The notes under the pieces: model-generated
Told to the model about the DNA's origin: nothing
What the model saw: only the letters and a program-made list of their open reading frames with translations
The model's database searches: none
DNA from: Epiperipatus broadwayi
Taxonomy: Eukaryota > Onychophora > Udeonychophora > Euonychophora > Peripatidae
Direction of reading: 5' to 3'
Assembly: GCA_028023455.1 (NCBI GenBank)
Contig: JAQFVV010000144.1
Coordinates: 62,001 to 126,000, forward strand
DNA length: 64,000 nucleotides
Shown: in pieces, positions 12,376 to 22,650 of the stretch
Layout: each line of letters opens with the position of its first letter
Numbering within the stretch: position 1 is the first letter of the stretch
Position numbers and translations under genes: made by a program

Positions 12376-13741
12376 GATCAACAGATGGCATTTTACCAAA
12401 AACACCGTCAAAGCGTATTTGTTTACATAAACGTCAGAGTAAGCATTCACTACCTCTTTCGTTAGTTCCACCTTCAGATCATGATTTCAAGCTGATTTGC
12501 TATCATCAGTGAAGGACAGGAAATAAGAAACTAGATCTAAACACTAAACTTTGAGCGTTTATGAAACAATTTCTATTCAGCTTGCAAGTGTGAATCTTTT
12601 AGACACGTAATGTCTTCAAACTCTGCATAGCAAGCCAGATAGCTACATGGGTCTGATATCAGTTCAGCATCACCACATAGTAGAAGCCTCTGCAATATAT
12701 ATCATTGCAAGAAAAACTTCAAAGGTACATTTATGAAAAACAAAAAAGCAAGTTAAACTTGCCAACGCTTGTATTTATGATCAACAGATGGCGTTTTACC
12801 AAAAACACCATCAAAGCGTATTTGTTTACATAAACGTCAGAGTAAGCATTCACTACCTCTTTCGTTAGTTCCACCTTCAGATCATGATTTCAAGCTGATT
12901 TGCTATCATCAGTGAAGGACAGGAAATAAGAAACTAGATAAATGTACCTTTGAAGTTTTTCTTGCAATGATATATATTGCAGAGGCTTCTACTATGTGGT
13001 GAGGCTAAACTGATATCAGACCCATGTAGCTATCTGGCTTGCTATGCTGAGTTTGAAGACATTACGTGTCTAAAAGATTCACGCTTGCAAGCTGAATAGA
13101 AATTGTTTCATAAGCGCTCAGAGTTTAGTGTTTAGATCTAGTTTATTTCCTGTCCTTCACTGATGATAGCAAATCAGCTTGAAATCATGATCTGAAGGTG
13201 GAACTAACGAAAGAGGTAGTGAATGCTTACTCTGACGTTTATGTAAACAAATACGCTTTGATGGTGTTTTTGGTTAAACGCGATCTGTTGATCATAAATA
13301 TAAGCGTTGGCAAGTTTAACTTGCTTTTTTGTTTTTCATAAATGTACCTTTGAAGTTTTTCTTGCAATGATATATATTGTAGAGGCTTCTACTATGTGGT
13401 GATGCTGAACTGATATCAGACCCATATAGCTATCTGGCTTGCTATGCTGAGTTTGAAGACATTACGTGTCTAAAAGATTCACTCTTGCAAGCTGAATAGA
13501 AATTGTTTCATAAACGCTCAGAGTTTAGTGTTTAGATCTAGTTTCTTATTTCCTATCCTTCATTGATGATAGCAAATCAGCTTGAAATCATGATCTGAAG
13601 GTGGAACTAATGAAAGAGATAGTGATTGCTTACTCTGACATTTATGTAAACAAATATGCTTTGACGATGTTTTTGGTAAAACACCATCTGTTGATCATAA
13701 ATACAAGTGTTGGCAAGTTTAACTTGCTTTTTTGTTTTTCA
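12376..13741. repeat. Nested inverted array of a ~400-bp unit (two forward, two reverse copies)
   Basis: Unit 1 is forward from GATCAACAGATGGC at 12376. Unit 2 starts again in the same direction at 12779 (period 403) but is cut after AAACTAGAT at about 12939. There the sequence switches to the reverse unit beginning AAATGTACCTTTGAAG. Reverse unit 3 runs to about 13296 and reverse unit 4 to 13741, where an (AT)n tract begins. Each complete unit end carries the palindrome GCAAGTTAAACTTGC (12748-12762, 13310-13324, 13713-13727), followed in the reverse orientation by CTTTTTTG, and a second imperfect hairpin GATGGCGTTTT/AAACACCATC beside it. No long open frame. The family is unknown to me; a non-autonomous transposon with end hairpins is the best guess. 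Confidence 0.9.
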
Positions 13742-13849
13742 TATATATATATATATTAATCTGTCATGATTGTAATTATATATAAAAAAGAGAAATCATA
13801 TATACATTTTCATATTTTTTTAAACTTAAAAAATCTAAAGGATGTTTCA

Positions 13850-14090
13850 GATGAAAATTATCAGGCATCTGAGAAGGAAGATCATGATGTTTTCTTGGAC
13901 TTAAACTCATAAGTAAAAAGTTAATAAATTCACTAAGATGTTTAGTATTATATGAATAATCACATAGCAACAATATTTTCAATGACAAGACTTATGGAAT
14001 GGAGCTTAGGGAATTGCCTTGCTTGAATCCTTTAAGCTTCAAAAAGGAATCAAAGTATTGTATATCATTTCAGTTAATAGCAAAATACTT
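13850..14090 (+). repeat. Dispersed repeat family D, copy 1
   Basis: GGCATCTGAGAAGGAAGATC, ACTTAAACTCATAAGTAAAA, TATATGAATAATCACATAGC and ATTTCAGTTAATAGCAAA appear in the same order and spacing at 44535-44800. The two copies differ by many substitutions, so this is an old interspersed repeat of about 250 bp. No RT or transposase reading was seen. Confidence 0.75.
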
Positions 14091-16329
14091 TCTGCAGCTT
14101 TAGGATATTAAAAAATATAAATTGAATTTTTTTGTTTAAGAACATTTCTATATATTTAAAGTTATACTCTTTTAATCAATAAATATGTTGGCTGTAAATA
14201 TATTGAGTGATTTTAACTGTTGTTTTAAGCAAAAATTGCATCAAAATTAATATGCCGTTTCTAAGATCTACTATAGGAATGACCAAATTGTAAACTATAT
14301 TTATTATGTTTTGCATCTGCCTACCATGAATTATGACGTGGTTTCAAAACTAAACTGTGTAAAACTTGACATTTTTTTTGGTTCCAGTCAAACTTATAAT
14401 TTTTCTTTAGGTAGACAACTCATAACCAGCAGAGCTAACATTAAGTATTGATTGTTGAATGGCCATGTAGATATTCCTAGTTAGAAGCTAAAAATAAGGA
14501 TGGGAAACTGATGCTTAAATCTTTATTACAAGTCAATTGGTATATGTAATAATAATTTTTCTTTTACTATTTGAGAGATTGTTGAGGAGGCTTTTTCCCA
14601 AACAGTAAAAACTTTTATTTTGTTTATTGATAAAGTTTTGGATATTAGCTACAATCATCTGAGATTAATTATGGAGAAGATCTGAAAAAGTTGCTGTCAA
14701 TTGGTAATAATTAATCTAGCCAGATATTCAGCAATATTTGGTAAATAAATATCTTTTTTTTTTTTTGATTTCAAGTAGATTGACATTGATTTTTGCTTGA
14801 AATAAGCAATCAGGATTTATAGGGGGGGGGGGATACAATCATAGACTAGACATTGATTTCATCGATCAGATGGAATTGAAAACTATGATAAATGGAATTA
14901 AATAAACTTCTCATAATTTCTTGGCTTGCTTTTAACAATCTCTATACATTAATATTATTTAATTTTTAATGTCATGAATCAAAATAGAATAAGATAATGA
15001 TCAAGTTATTAGATAATTAGAAATTTATGAGGTCATACTGATAAATACATTTAAAATGAATAGGATAAAAGGATTTAACATTTAAAATTTTTTAATGAGT
15101 ATATATTAGATTTTATATTTTTGAAAATTATTACTATGAGTAACATTATTTTATATCACTTCAGCTTTATATAGATTTTATGCACGGGTATTTATTTATA
15201 GAAAATCAATTTCACTTAAATTTGTAATTAGTTAGTTGCTTTTTTTAAATATTTACTTTTACGTTTGTCAGTCTCATAACTGCAAGCGATAGCTGGTGGT
15301 AGATCTTTCTGTTTCATAGACATTATACAATCTTTCGCCATAAATTTTCATGCTATTACTTTTTCTCCTATCATGCAATCCTTTACGATGCCACTCCCAA
15401 ATTAAAAATTACAATATCAAAAAGTGGCAAAATGAAAAAGGCTATTAATTCAAATGAAAATGATTATAAATATATTCTTACAGTTAATAAAAACCAATGC
15501 ATTTAAAGGTGTGACTTTTAGAAATTACAAAGAATGTCATTTATTAACCTTTACTATTCTAATAGAGTTAAGGAAGAAGAAAATAATTTAATATTTTTTT
15601 AATTATTGAACTTATGGTCAGTTTACATACATATATAAGTAATAAATTAATTTTTTAAAATCATTATATAAAAATTTAATTTTGGGTAGTTGACGTGTCT
15701 GATAATGATTAGCTATCAAAAATTTATGAAAAATACCATTTAAGGAAATATACTTCACTACAAAAAGTGTATTCAAATTAATAATTTTTAATTAATAAAT
15801 GAATAGTAAATTCAATCTTTTATATAAACCGAATAATCTTATTTAAGTTGAACATTTGAATTTATACCCACGCGTCCAATTGGCATTGGTACTTATTTAT
15901 AACTTAAATGTAATGTAATATATTTTAATCCAGTACAATGAATATGATAAAGGTTGCAATACTATATGCTGAATAACTGTGAAAACAGCTACTGTATCAT
16001 AAAATTTATGAGCAGCTTCTTTGCAGAATTCAGATTTTGATGGAAAAGTCCTGTCCTATCCATTTCAGGTAAATCAGTCATTTATAATTCGCAAATAATA
16101 AACATAGTATTTCATATGTGTAAAGGATTGAATAAATTAAATATGTATTTAATTGTACTTTTATTTAAAGCATTTGGCAAAACAGCAGGAATTTTTGTCT
16201 GAAGGTTTGCGATGATGGTATATTATTAGATGTGATATGTTGGACTATTTTCATCATATATGAGTGAATGTTGAATGTGTAGAACATTTTAAACTTTATT
16301 TAAACTTTCCAAAAACAAACAACTTGTTA
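14091..16329. other. Non-coding AT-rich DNA
   Basis: Includes a G-run at 14822-14831 and poly-T near 14754-14766. No exon or repeat family recognised. Confidence 0.45.
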
Positions 16330-16470
16330 GTAATAACACACAAACTGACAACATGGGTTAGTAATTACACAACGTTTCGAGTAGTATTATTCTCCACTCT
16401 TCTTCAGGTTTTTCTAGCCTATATGCACAGTGACAATATTCATTTAGAAGTTGAACTTGTACCGTTAGAG
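16330..16470 (-). mobile_element. PLE terminal-repeat fragment with hammerhead-like core
   Basis: On the minus strand CCTGAAGAAGAGTGGAGA and ACTACTCGAAACGTTGTG occur in order. CTGAAGA (16401-16407 complement) and GAAA (16375-16378 complement) are the two conserved core strings of hammerhead ribozymes, and GAGT/ACTC between them can pair as a short stem II, although the first pair next to the core is missing. Penelope-like elements are known to carry hammerhead motifs in their terminal repeats. A related segment lies at 58900-59035 beside PLE coding sequence, which supports this reading. The flanking TTAGTAAT(A/T)ACAC block is repeated twice (16327-16340, 16358-16371). Ribozyme activity is unproven and stems I and III are not clear. 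Confidence 0.5.
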
Positions 16471-17037
16471 AATACAAGCAAATTTCAAATCAGTGAACTT
16501 AAAACTTTTTTTTTTTAAAACTTACTTGCTACTCTTCTTTTTTCTCATTTACTTAAACTGTTACCCCCAAAATAACCAGCATTTAGCCACTCTTATGGTC
16601 AATTATTTATCTTGCTTTGCAACTAATACAGTATATTAGGCAGGTATGTATTCATATTGGGGGAAATTTATTTAAGTAGATTAAATTCAACTTATGAGCT
16701 CCAATATGCTTATATCCCATATAAAATGATCCTATAGTTATTATTCACAGATAACTTTAATCATATGATTTGAAAAATATGAATCAATTCATAAACAGAT
16801 ATAAAAATATTATAATAATTAAAAATCATTCAACACTTAAACAATCCCAATATCAATAAGAATCAACAATTTCAAACTGTTGCCAAGGCAACCTTACACA
16901 TATTATAATACATATTTAAATATTAATAATTGAATAAGAAATTAATTACAAATTTTATTTGCTTAAGCATTCGAAAAAAATTATGTTAAGAAGAATGCTA
17001 AAATTATTCAGAAAATATTAATAATTTTAATATTTAA
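16471..17037. other. Non-coding AT-rich DNA
   Basis: Only a small hairpin GTTGCC-AA-GGCAAC near 16878 stands out. Nothing else recognised. Confidence 0.45.
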
Positions 17038-17125
17038 GCCAATAAACATCACGTGACCACCTCCTCTTATGCTTGTATATAATATATATATATAGTGAGT
17101 TTTGCCTGTTTTAATTTTAATATTT
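17038..17125 (+). mobile_element. MITE family E, copy 1 (truncated)
   Basis: GCCAATAAACATCACGTGAC is the left terminal repeat of family E, followed after a (TA)n insertion by GTGAGTTTTGCCTG, which matches the GGAGAGTTTTGCCT core. Compare 18076-18174, 46347-46462 and 47298-47400. Confidence 0.55.
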
Positions 17126-18075
17126 GTTATAAATATTATTATTTTTTATAATACTCTTTAATTTTAAATAAAAATTTATCTTACCACATCATCAGAATTC
17201 TGATTTTACTCTTTAATTTACTAAAAATATAAGTTCAAACCTTTTTTCAAAAAGAACACTGATTTATAGTTTAGTTAGTCATTATCAGGAAAGCTCAAGG
17301 CTTCATTTTTTGTATTTTTCTTAATGACTTCTCTAGTTAGAATGATTGTATTATTGGATTATGTGTTCAACATGGATCAGTTGATACAAATTATGTGAAA
17401 GATGACAGTTACTTCTTGTTCTAGTTCATCAGTAGTTGGTGCATGCAGGAATGACACATTTTAAAAATTGCCATCTGCAGGAGACTGCATAATTCCAGCT
17501 TTAATTGACTAGTGTACTAATAAAAATTTTCACCTAGCATAGTGCGGTTTTCAATTATTGAATATTTTCCCCATTAAGTGTTAATTATTCACAAGTTAGC
17601 TCTATCATTCTAATTAGTTTCTGGAATATCACTGGTTGAGGTGATCTAAAGTTCTTAACTATGCCAACACCAACAACTAAAAAACTGGTGTTTTTCACTC
17701 CTTTTTTTTTACCAATAACTATTCCAGATTACACATAATAAATCTGGATACCTTTATCTATTGTTACAAATTAATTTTAAAGAAAAGTTTTTTTTTTTCA
17801 AAATATCTTTTGCTAATATAAATGAGAATGAAATAAATAAATAGCTTGGGACTTTTAGAAAAAAAAATGACCTAGGCGCTTTTGCTCATAAATTGAGCCC
17901 TTAAAAAGCTTTATTACTTTTCTTCTCTTTTATATACCTATTTTGGTATGTAAGTGGAAAACTTGTAAAGCCAGATTAGCTATATTTTAAATGGAACAGG
18001 GTATAAGCCCATACAATGTATACACAATCAAATAAAATAATAGAAATTCAAAATGTTTTTAATATATATATATAT
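17126..18075. other. Non-coding AT-rich DNA
   Basis: Nothing recognised beyond microsatellites and poly-T. Confidence 0.45.
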
Positions 18076-18174
18076 AACACTAAACATCACATAATGACCA
18101 TTATTTATGCTTCCATTAATTACTCTGCTTGTACTGAGTGGTGCTACGTATGGAGAGTTTTACCTCCGTGTAAT
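18076..18174 (+). mobile_element. MITE family E, copy 2
   Basis: Starts with AACACTAAACATCACATAAT (left terminal repeat) and contains the family core ACTGAGTGGTGCTACGTATG and GGAGAGTTTTACCTCCGTGT. The right terminal repeat seen at 46440-46462 and 47378-47400 is the reverse complement of this start, which shows the family has ~25-bp inverted ends. No transposase is present. Confidence 0.7.
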
Positions 18175-18417
18175 ATAGATATATAAAAGTTAAGTTTAAG
18201 TATACCTAAAAATATGCCTACGAAGTTAAATTATAATATGTTATATATGTCTTATTCACTTGAAAAGTGAAGTGACTGTTTCAAAATGATTTCATAGTGA
18301 AAGGGATTATGGATGGTTGCTGTATGATAGAGCTAAGATGAAAGTTGCTCTTATAAAAACAAAAAACCCCCCCAAATATTTATAAAATTATATAAAATAA
18401 TATATAACAATCAAACA

Positions 18418-18480
18418 ACTCTGAAATAAATTTTGAATATACAAAACACCAATATATAGAAGTAAATAATAACTAATTGC
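18418..18480 (+). repeat. Short repeat family F, single arm
   Basis: CTCTGAAATAAATTTTGAAT followed by ATACAAAACACCAATATATA aligns with each arm of the fold-back at 18698-18794. Tail AATAATAACTAATTGC also matches the fold-back loop side. Confidence 0.55.
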
Positions 18481-18697
18481 AATATTTAAGCTATTCTTTT
18501 TTTAACATCAAAAATTTGGATAAACATTATTGCTTTGAAAAAGATTTAAAAATTTAATCCTATGGTAAAGTTTAATAAATTTCTTATAATTTTTTTTGTC
18601 ATTCACACATCAAACATAGATCATTATTGTTAAAATGTGGCATAATAGATATTCCAGAAAAAGATATAAAATCAGATAATATATCATAAATAAAAAA

Positions 18698-18794
18698 CTC
18701 TGGAATAAACTCTATAACATACAAAATATTAATACATAAAGAAATAATAGCTAATGTATTGGTATTTTGTGTATTCTAGAGTTTATTCCAAAAT
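18698..18794. repeat. Fold-back repeat, family F
   Basis: Left arm 18698-18737 (CTCTGGAATAAACTCTATAA...) pairs with right arm 18754-18794 (complement begins TTTTGGAATAAACTCTAGAA) with a few mismatches. The spacer is 16 bases. Together with the single arm at 18418-18480 this looks like an inverted duplication of a small non-autonomous element. Confidence 0.7.
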
Positions 18795-19454
18795 GTTTTG
18801 TTTATATATATAAAAGTGATGACCAAAACATTTATCACAATACTAGCTGTCAAACTTAGCTGTTATATTTAAATGTTTTTATTCTTATATATATATCTGC
18901 TATTAATATGAAAACTAAAAAAAAAAGTAAGTATATATATATTGATTAATTGACTTTTTTCTTATTGGATGAATGTTCTTTAATAGAATGTATTTTTAAG
19001 AAAGGTTGAAAACTTTAAAATATTGAAAAGTCTCCAGGAAAATAAGGGATTAGAGAGGGGACAGAAATTAAAACTACATTGAAATTAATGATGTATTAAC
19101 TAGGGGAGATAGAGAAACTGAGATACAATTCTGTAATGATCCTGAAACTAATGTTTGACAGTTTTTTTATTTTTATTTAATTGCAGGAATATGTTTTAAC
19201 TTTTTTTTATTTTATATTATCTTGGTATTGTAGATGCCATAACTTTTAACTACTTCAATTTTTATATTGCTATGATTGAATCTATTGGATTTTTATGATG
19301 TCTTTCTAATAATTTCTATATATGAGGGTCCTTGCTGTGATTGTATAATAGGAAGGTAAACACTTTTGTTCTTTATGATTAATTAATTCCAGGAAATGAG
19401 CTTGATAAACTGAATTTGTAATGTTAACATGGTTTTATAATGAAACTTTCTTTA
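18795..19454. other. Non-coding AT-rich DNA
   Basis: Microsatellites only; no gene recognised. Confidence 0.45.
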
Positions 19455-19640
19455 ATCATCATCATCTTCATCACTTTTTTGCAAGATGAAAATCTCTCCA
19501 AGTTTTCCATATCTTTTGAGAAAAATCTTATTTCCCATCTATCTCACATGTAATTTTTTTTCCAAGTCCTTATAATATTTTGGGATATAGTTTAAAAACT
19601 TCAATTAATTCTAGTTTGACTCTATCTATCTCTTTTTATG
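19455..19640 (-). mobile_element. RTE-type LINE 3' end, copy 3
   Basis: ATCATCATCATCTTCATCAC, then GCAAGATGAAAATCTCTCCA and AGTTTTCCATATCTTTTGAG, aligns with 3708-3830. CCATCTATCTCACATGTAAT matches the same element further in. Heavily substituted, truncated at its 5' end like the other copies. Confidence 0.7.
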
Positions 19641-20164
19641 TATTGTTATATATGCAGTATAGATCCATAGTTTTTTATTTTATTTTATAAAATATGCACA
19701 TAATGTATATAATGGAGTTTCATACAAAGAATCTTACTGGTTTAAAAAGCTTGTTTTTTTTTTTAAATCCAGTTGCTGTAATAAGCATTTAAATACATGT
19801 ATTTAGGAATAATCTAGTTTAACTCCTCAGCCTAGAGCAAAGTTACTGTCCAATATAACCATTTAAATTGTAAAAATATAATTTAATATCAAAAATATAA
19901 ATTTAAAAATATATGAATTGCTTTATATATTTAAATTTTAAAAACTGTTTACTGTATATGTAAATTTGAAATTAAAATTAAGGCATATGCAAACTTAATC
20001 TAATAGAAATAATAAAAACTCCCAAATCGTTGATTTAGCTATTTAATATTCAAAATATCCACTTTCTCACTTGGAAATTATTGATACTACATTAAGTAAT
20101 TTTTTTAACTGTTTTTTGGCACATAGTGAAAACTAAATTAAACTTTTAAATGTATAAAAGTTAG
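19641..20164. other. Non-coding AT-rich DNA
   Basis: Nothing recognised. Confidence 0.45.
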
Positions 20165-21592
20165 TTTTCTATTCTATCCTGTCAGCCGCTTGATGGCGCT
20201 ATTTATATGCAAAAGCACATAAATGGACCGTTTACACAGCCGCTGCCTTCTAGGCTTATATATATCTATATCAAAAAGCACAGAAAAAGGCCATTTAATA
20301 TGTGGCAGCCAGAAGCCACAATGATGGCATTCATTTCTATGCTATAAAGCACAGAAAAGATGCCATTTAGTGGTGGCCGGACTGTTTTAATGTTACGCAC
20401 TTTATCCCAATGCTCACAGTTCAGTGTTCCCTACAGTATTGTGTGAGGGTGTTTGGACTTCAGCCTGCCACAACTCTTCAAATATGTATGTCAAAGGAAT
20501 TAACTTACAAGTTATTCGACCTACTATTACCTTCTAACAATTGTCCACCCATTGCCACGCTTCCCTACCTAACATGGAACCTTCAAATCAATTCAGAAAG
20601 GGTAGGTTCAAGCAAGATTTCGACAACCTCACGTAAATAGTCACGTTTTCATGAGAACATGTCTGCAACAAATAAAATGGCTGACAGGTCAAAATCGGAC
20701 CTACTGATGTCCACAGAAGCTGACCTGCACAGGGAATTTAGTAATTCTACTGGAATAGAATCTTTTCAATAAGGTAGGTCAATTGATAAAGTTTTAATTC
20801 TTGCGGATGTGAAAAAGGAACAGCCCTCTGGCCTACAATGCAGGATTAAGATTTGACATTTTAGGGCGATTTGGAGTTCAATCTGGTTTTGAAATTTGTT
20901 GGTAGTGTCAAATTGTTTTCGACTAAATTACAGAAATTGATGAAAGAAATCGGAATGAATTACGGTAAACTTTCGGACAAAAAAAAAAGGATGTATGAGT
21001 GTGAAAATTCTCATATCCATAGAAACCTAAAGTAATTGTCCAAATACTGAATCCATTGATTAATTAATCTTGAAATACCCAACCAAAAAGGCGTAATAAA
21101 AAAAAACAAAAAAAAAAAGCCGATCGAGTTGGAAATTATTAATCATTCTTAATAGGTGTGCCATTAACATATTATCTTTCAAAGATAGCTAGCTATTGTA
21201 AGAAATCAATCAATAAATAAAATTAATAAGTAATTATTTTTTTAAAACCTTTTTCAAAAATGACCCGAAAAAGTAAAAAACAGTTCATTAATTAAGGCAT
21301 TATTATGTATCATTTTTTGGCCACCAGGATGTAATTGTAAAGTTTGCGGGGAGATGGGGGGGGGAGGAAGGTTTTGCCACATGGACAATTCTACTAGAAT
21401 AGAATGTTTGCAATAATATATGTTTTCGTAAAATTGTTTCAGTAAATGTTATTAAGGAAATTAATGAATTACGTTAACCCATACGATTTCTATATTCTTT
21501 CACAAAGTACGGGATGGGCCCGGTAATATTATATGTATGTGTTTTTGCTTAGCATCAATGCCACCAAGCAGCTGACATGATAGAATAGAAAA
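20165..21592. mobile_element. Non-autonomous DNA transposon with ~30-bp terminal inverted repeats (element G)
   Basis: Left end TTTTCTATTCTATCCTGTCA continues as GCCGCTTGATGGCG; the right end is its reverse complement with a few changes (GCCACCAAGCAGCTGACATG then ATAGAATAGAAAA, 21561-21592). Total about 1,428 bp. The inside is less AT-rich than the flanks. It contains three related copies of AAAGCACAGAAAAGATGCCA-type sequence (20210-20380) and a diverged direct repeat (20735-20980 against 21380-21490, sharing GGAATAGAATCTTTTCAATA-like and GGAATGAATTACGGTAAAC-like words). A 76-codon plus frame at 20410-20640 has no known motif. No transposase seen. The target duplication could not be fixed. 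Confidence 0.8.
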
Positions 21593-22170
21593 GTAATAAA
21601 GTAATAGGAATAAAAGACATAAACAAAGTTAAGATCAGTAAAAATCATAAAAGTTACAGATTGTCTATTTAGCTATGCTATATTTAGAATTTCTGCTTTC
21701 TTACCTGGAAAGTTTTTTTTTTTCTTGACATTGCATTATTTTTCTAGCTCTTGTTTTTCTGTTTTGTGACTAAAATTATATGTACCTAGTAGAATAATTA
21801 ATTATCTGTTTAATTTCAATCTCAGTATTAGGGGAGAAGGCAATTTTTGATGTACAGTATTTTTATTGCTAAAGCTATAAATGATATAAATTGATAATTT
21901 ATTCTTACACTAATAAAAATGGAAAAGTTCTGAAATGTAAATGTGATTGCTATGATAGTCAATAATATACTTTTGCTAAATCTGCATTCATTTAAAAAAA
22001 AATTAAATTAGAAAAGGTGTTCATTCTACAGTTAGTTTGTTATATATATATTAGTAAAAATTTGAAAAGTTAGACAAACATGTTCAGATTGCATTTTTTT
22101 TTTAATATTTTAAAAAAATAATTTATTTTCAAAAAATTAATTATTTAATAATGGTATTGGAATAATAAGT
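21593..22170. other. Non-coding AT-rich DNA
   Basis: Nothing recognised. Confidence 0.45.
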
Positions 22171-22306
22171 TAGTCTGCTAAAATAAATAGATATTTTTCT
22201 TTTTTATTGTTTTTAACAAGGGAATAAAAAAGTTTGTATAGTCTGCTAAAATAAATAGATATTTTTCTTTTTTATTGTTTTTAACAAGGGAATAAAAAAG
22301 TTTGTA
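22171..22306 (+). repeat. 68-bp exact tandem duplication
   Basis: TAGTCTGCTAAAATAAATAG at 22171 and the following 48 bases recur unchanged from 22239 to 22306. A recent slippage or repair event. Confidence 0.95.
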
Positions 22307-22408
22307 TTATCATGTTTTTAATTGAAAATAAAGTAGCAAGTTATAATACAAAGAATTATTGTAATGAAAATACAAATAATTTGGTTTGTTTAAATTTTTT
22401 ATCTTATA

Positions 22409-22540
22409 CCCACTTTAATTTAATATGAGCATAATATTTTCTATGTGATTTAGTGTGGTGGTAGAATGATAGATCCCACTTTAATTTAATATGAGCATAA
22501 TATTTTCTATGTGATTTAGTGTGGTGGTAGAATGATAGAT
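22409..22540 (+). repeat. 66-bp exact tandem duplication
   Basis: CCCACTTTAATTTAATATGA at 22409 starts a 66-base unit that is repeated unchanged from 22475 to 22540. It lies only about 100 bases right of the 68-bp duplication and overlaps the start of repeat family C. Confidence 0.95.
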
Positions 22541-22650
22541 TCTGGAATTCAAGATTTGTGGATTGTGACTTCAGCTTCATAGTACTTCAACTTTTTATGA
22601 ACTTTTGAACAATAAATCATTCAGTTATTTATTGAATGTTTACTCAAATA
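22511..22650 (+). repeat. Dispersed repeat family C, copy 1
   Basis: GTGGTGGTAGAATGATAGAT, TCTGGAATTCAAGATTTGTG, GACTTCAGCTTCATAGTACT and ATAAATCATTCAGTTATTTA occur in the same order at 36045-36165. The GGTAGAATGATAGATTCTGG block resembles a tRNA-like A-box region, so an old SINE is possible. Confidence 0.65.

Noticed and set aside
12376-13741. CRISPR-like or satellite array
   Set aside because: Units are ~400 bp, occur in both orientations and lack short regular direct repeats with unique spacers.
16264-16518. 84-codon plus-strand reading
   Set aside because: It crosses the reversed PLE terminal-repeat fragment and does not resemble a protein.
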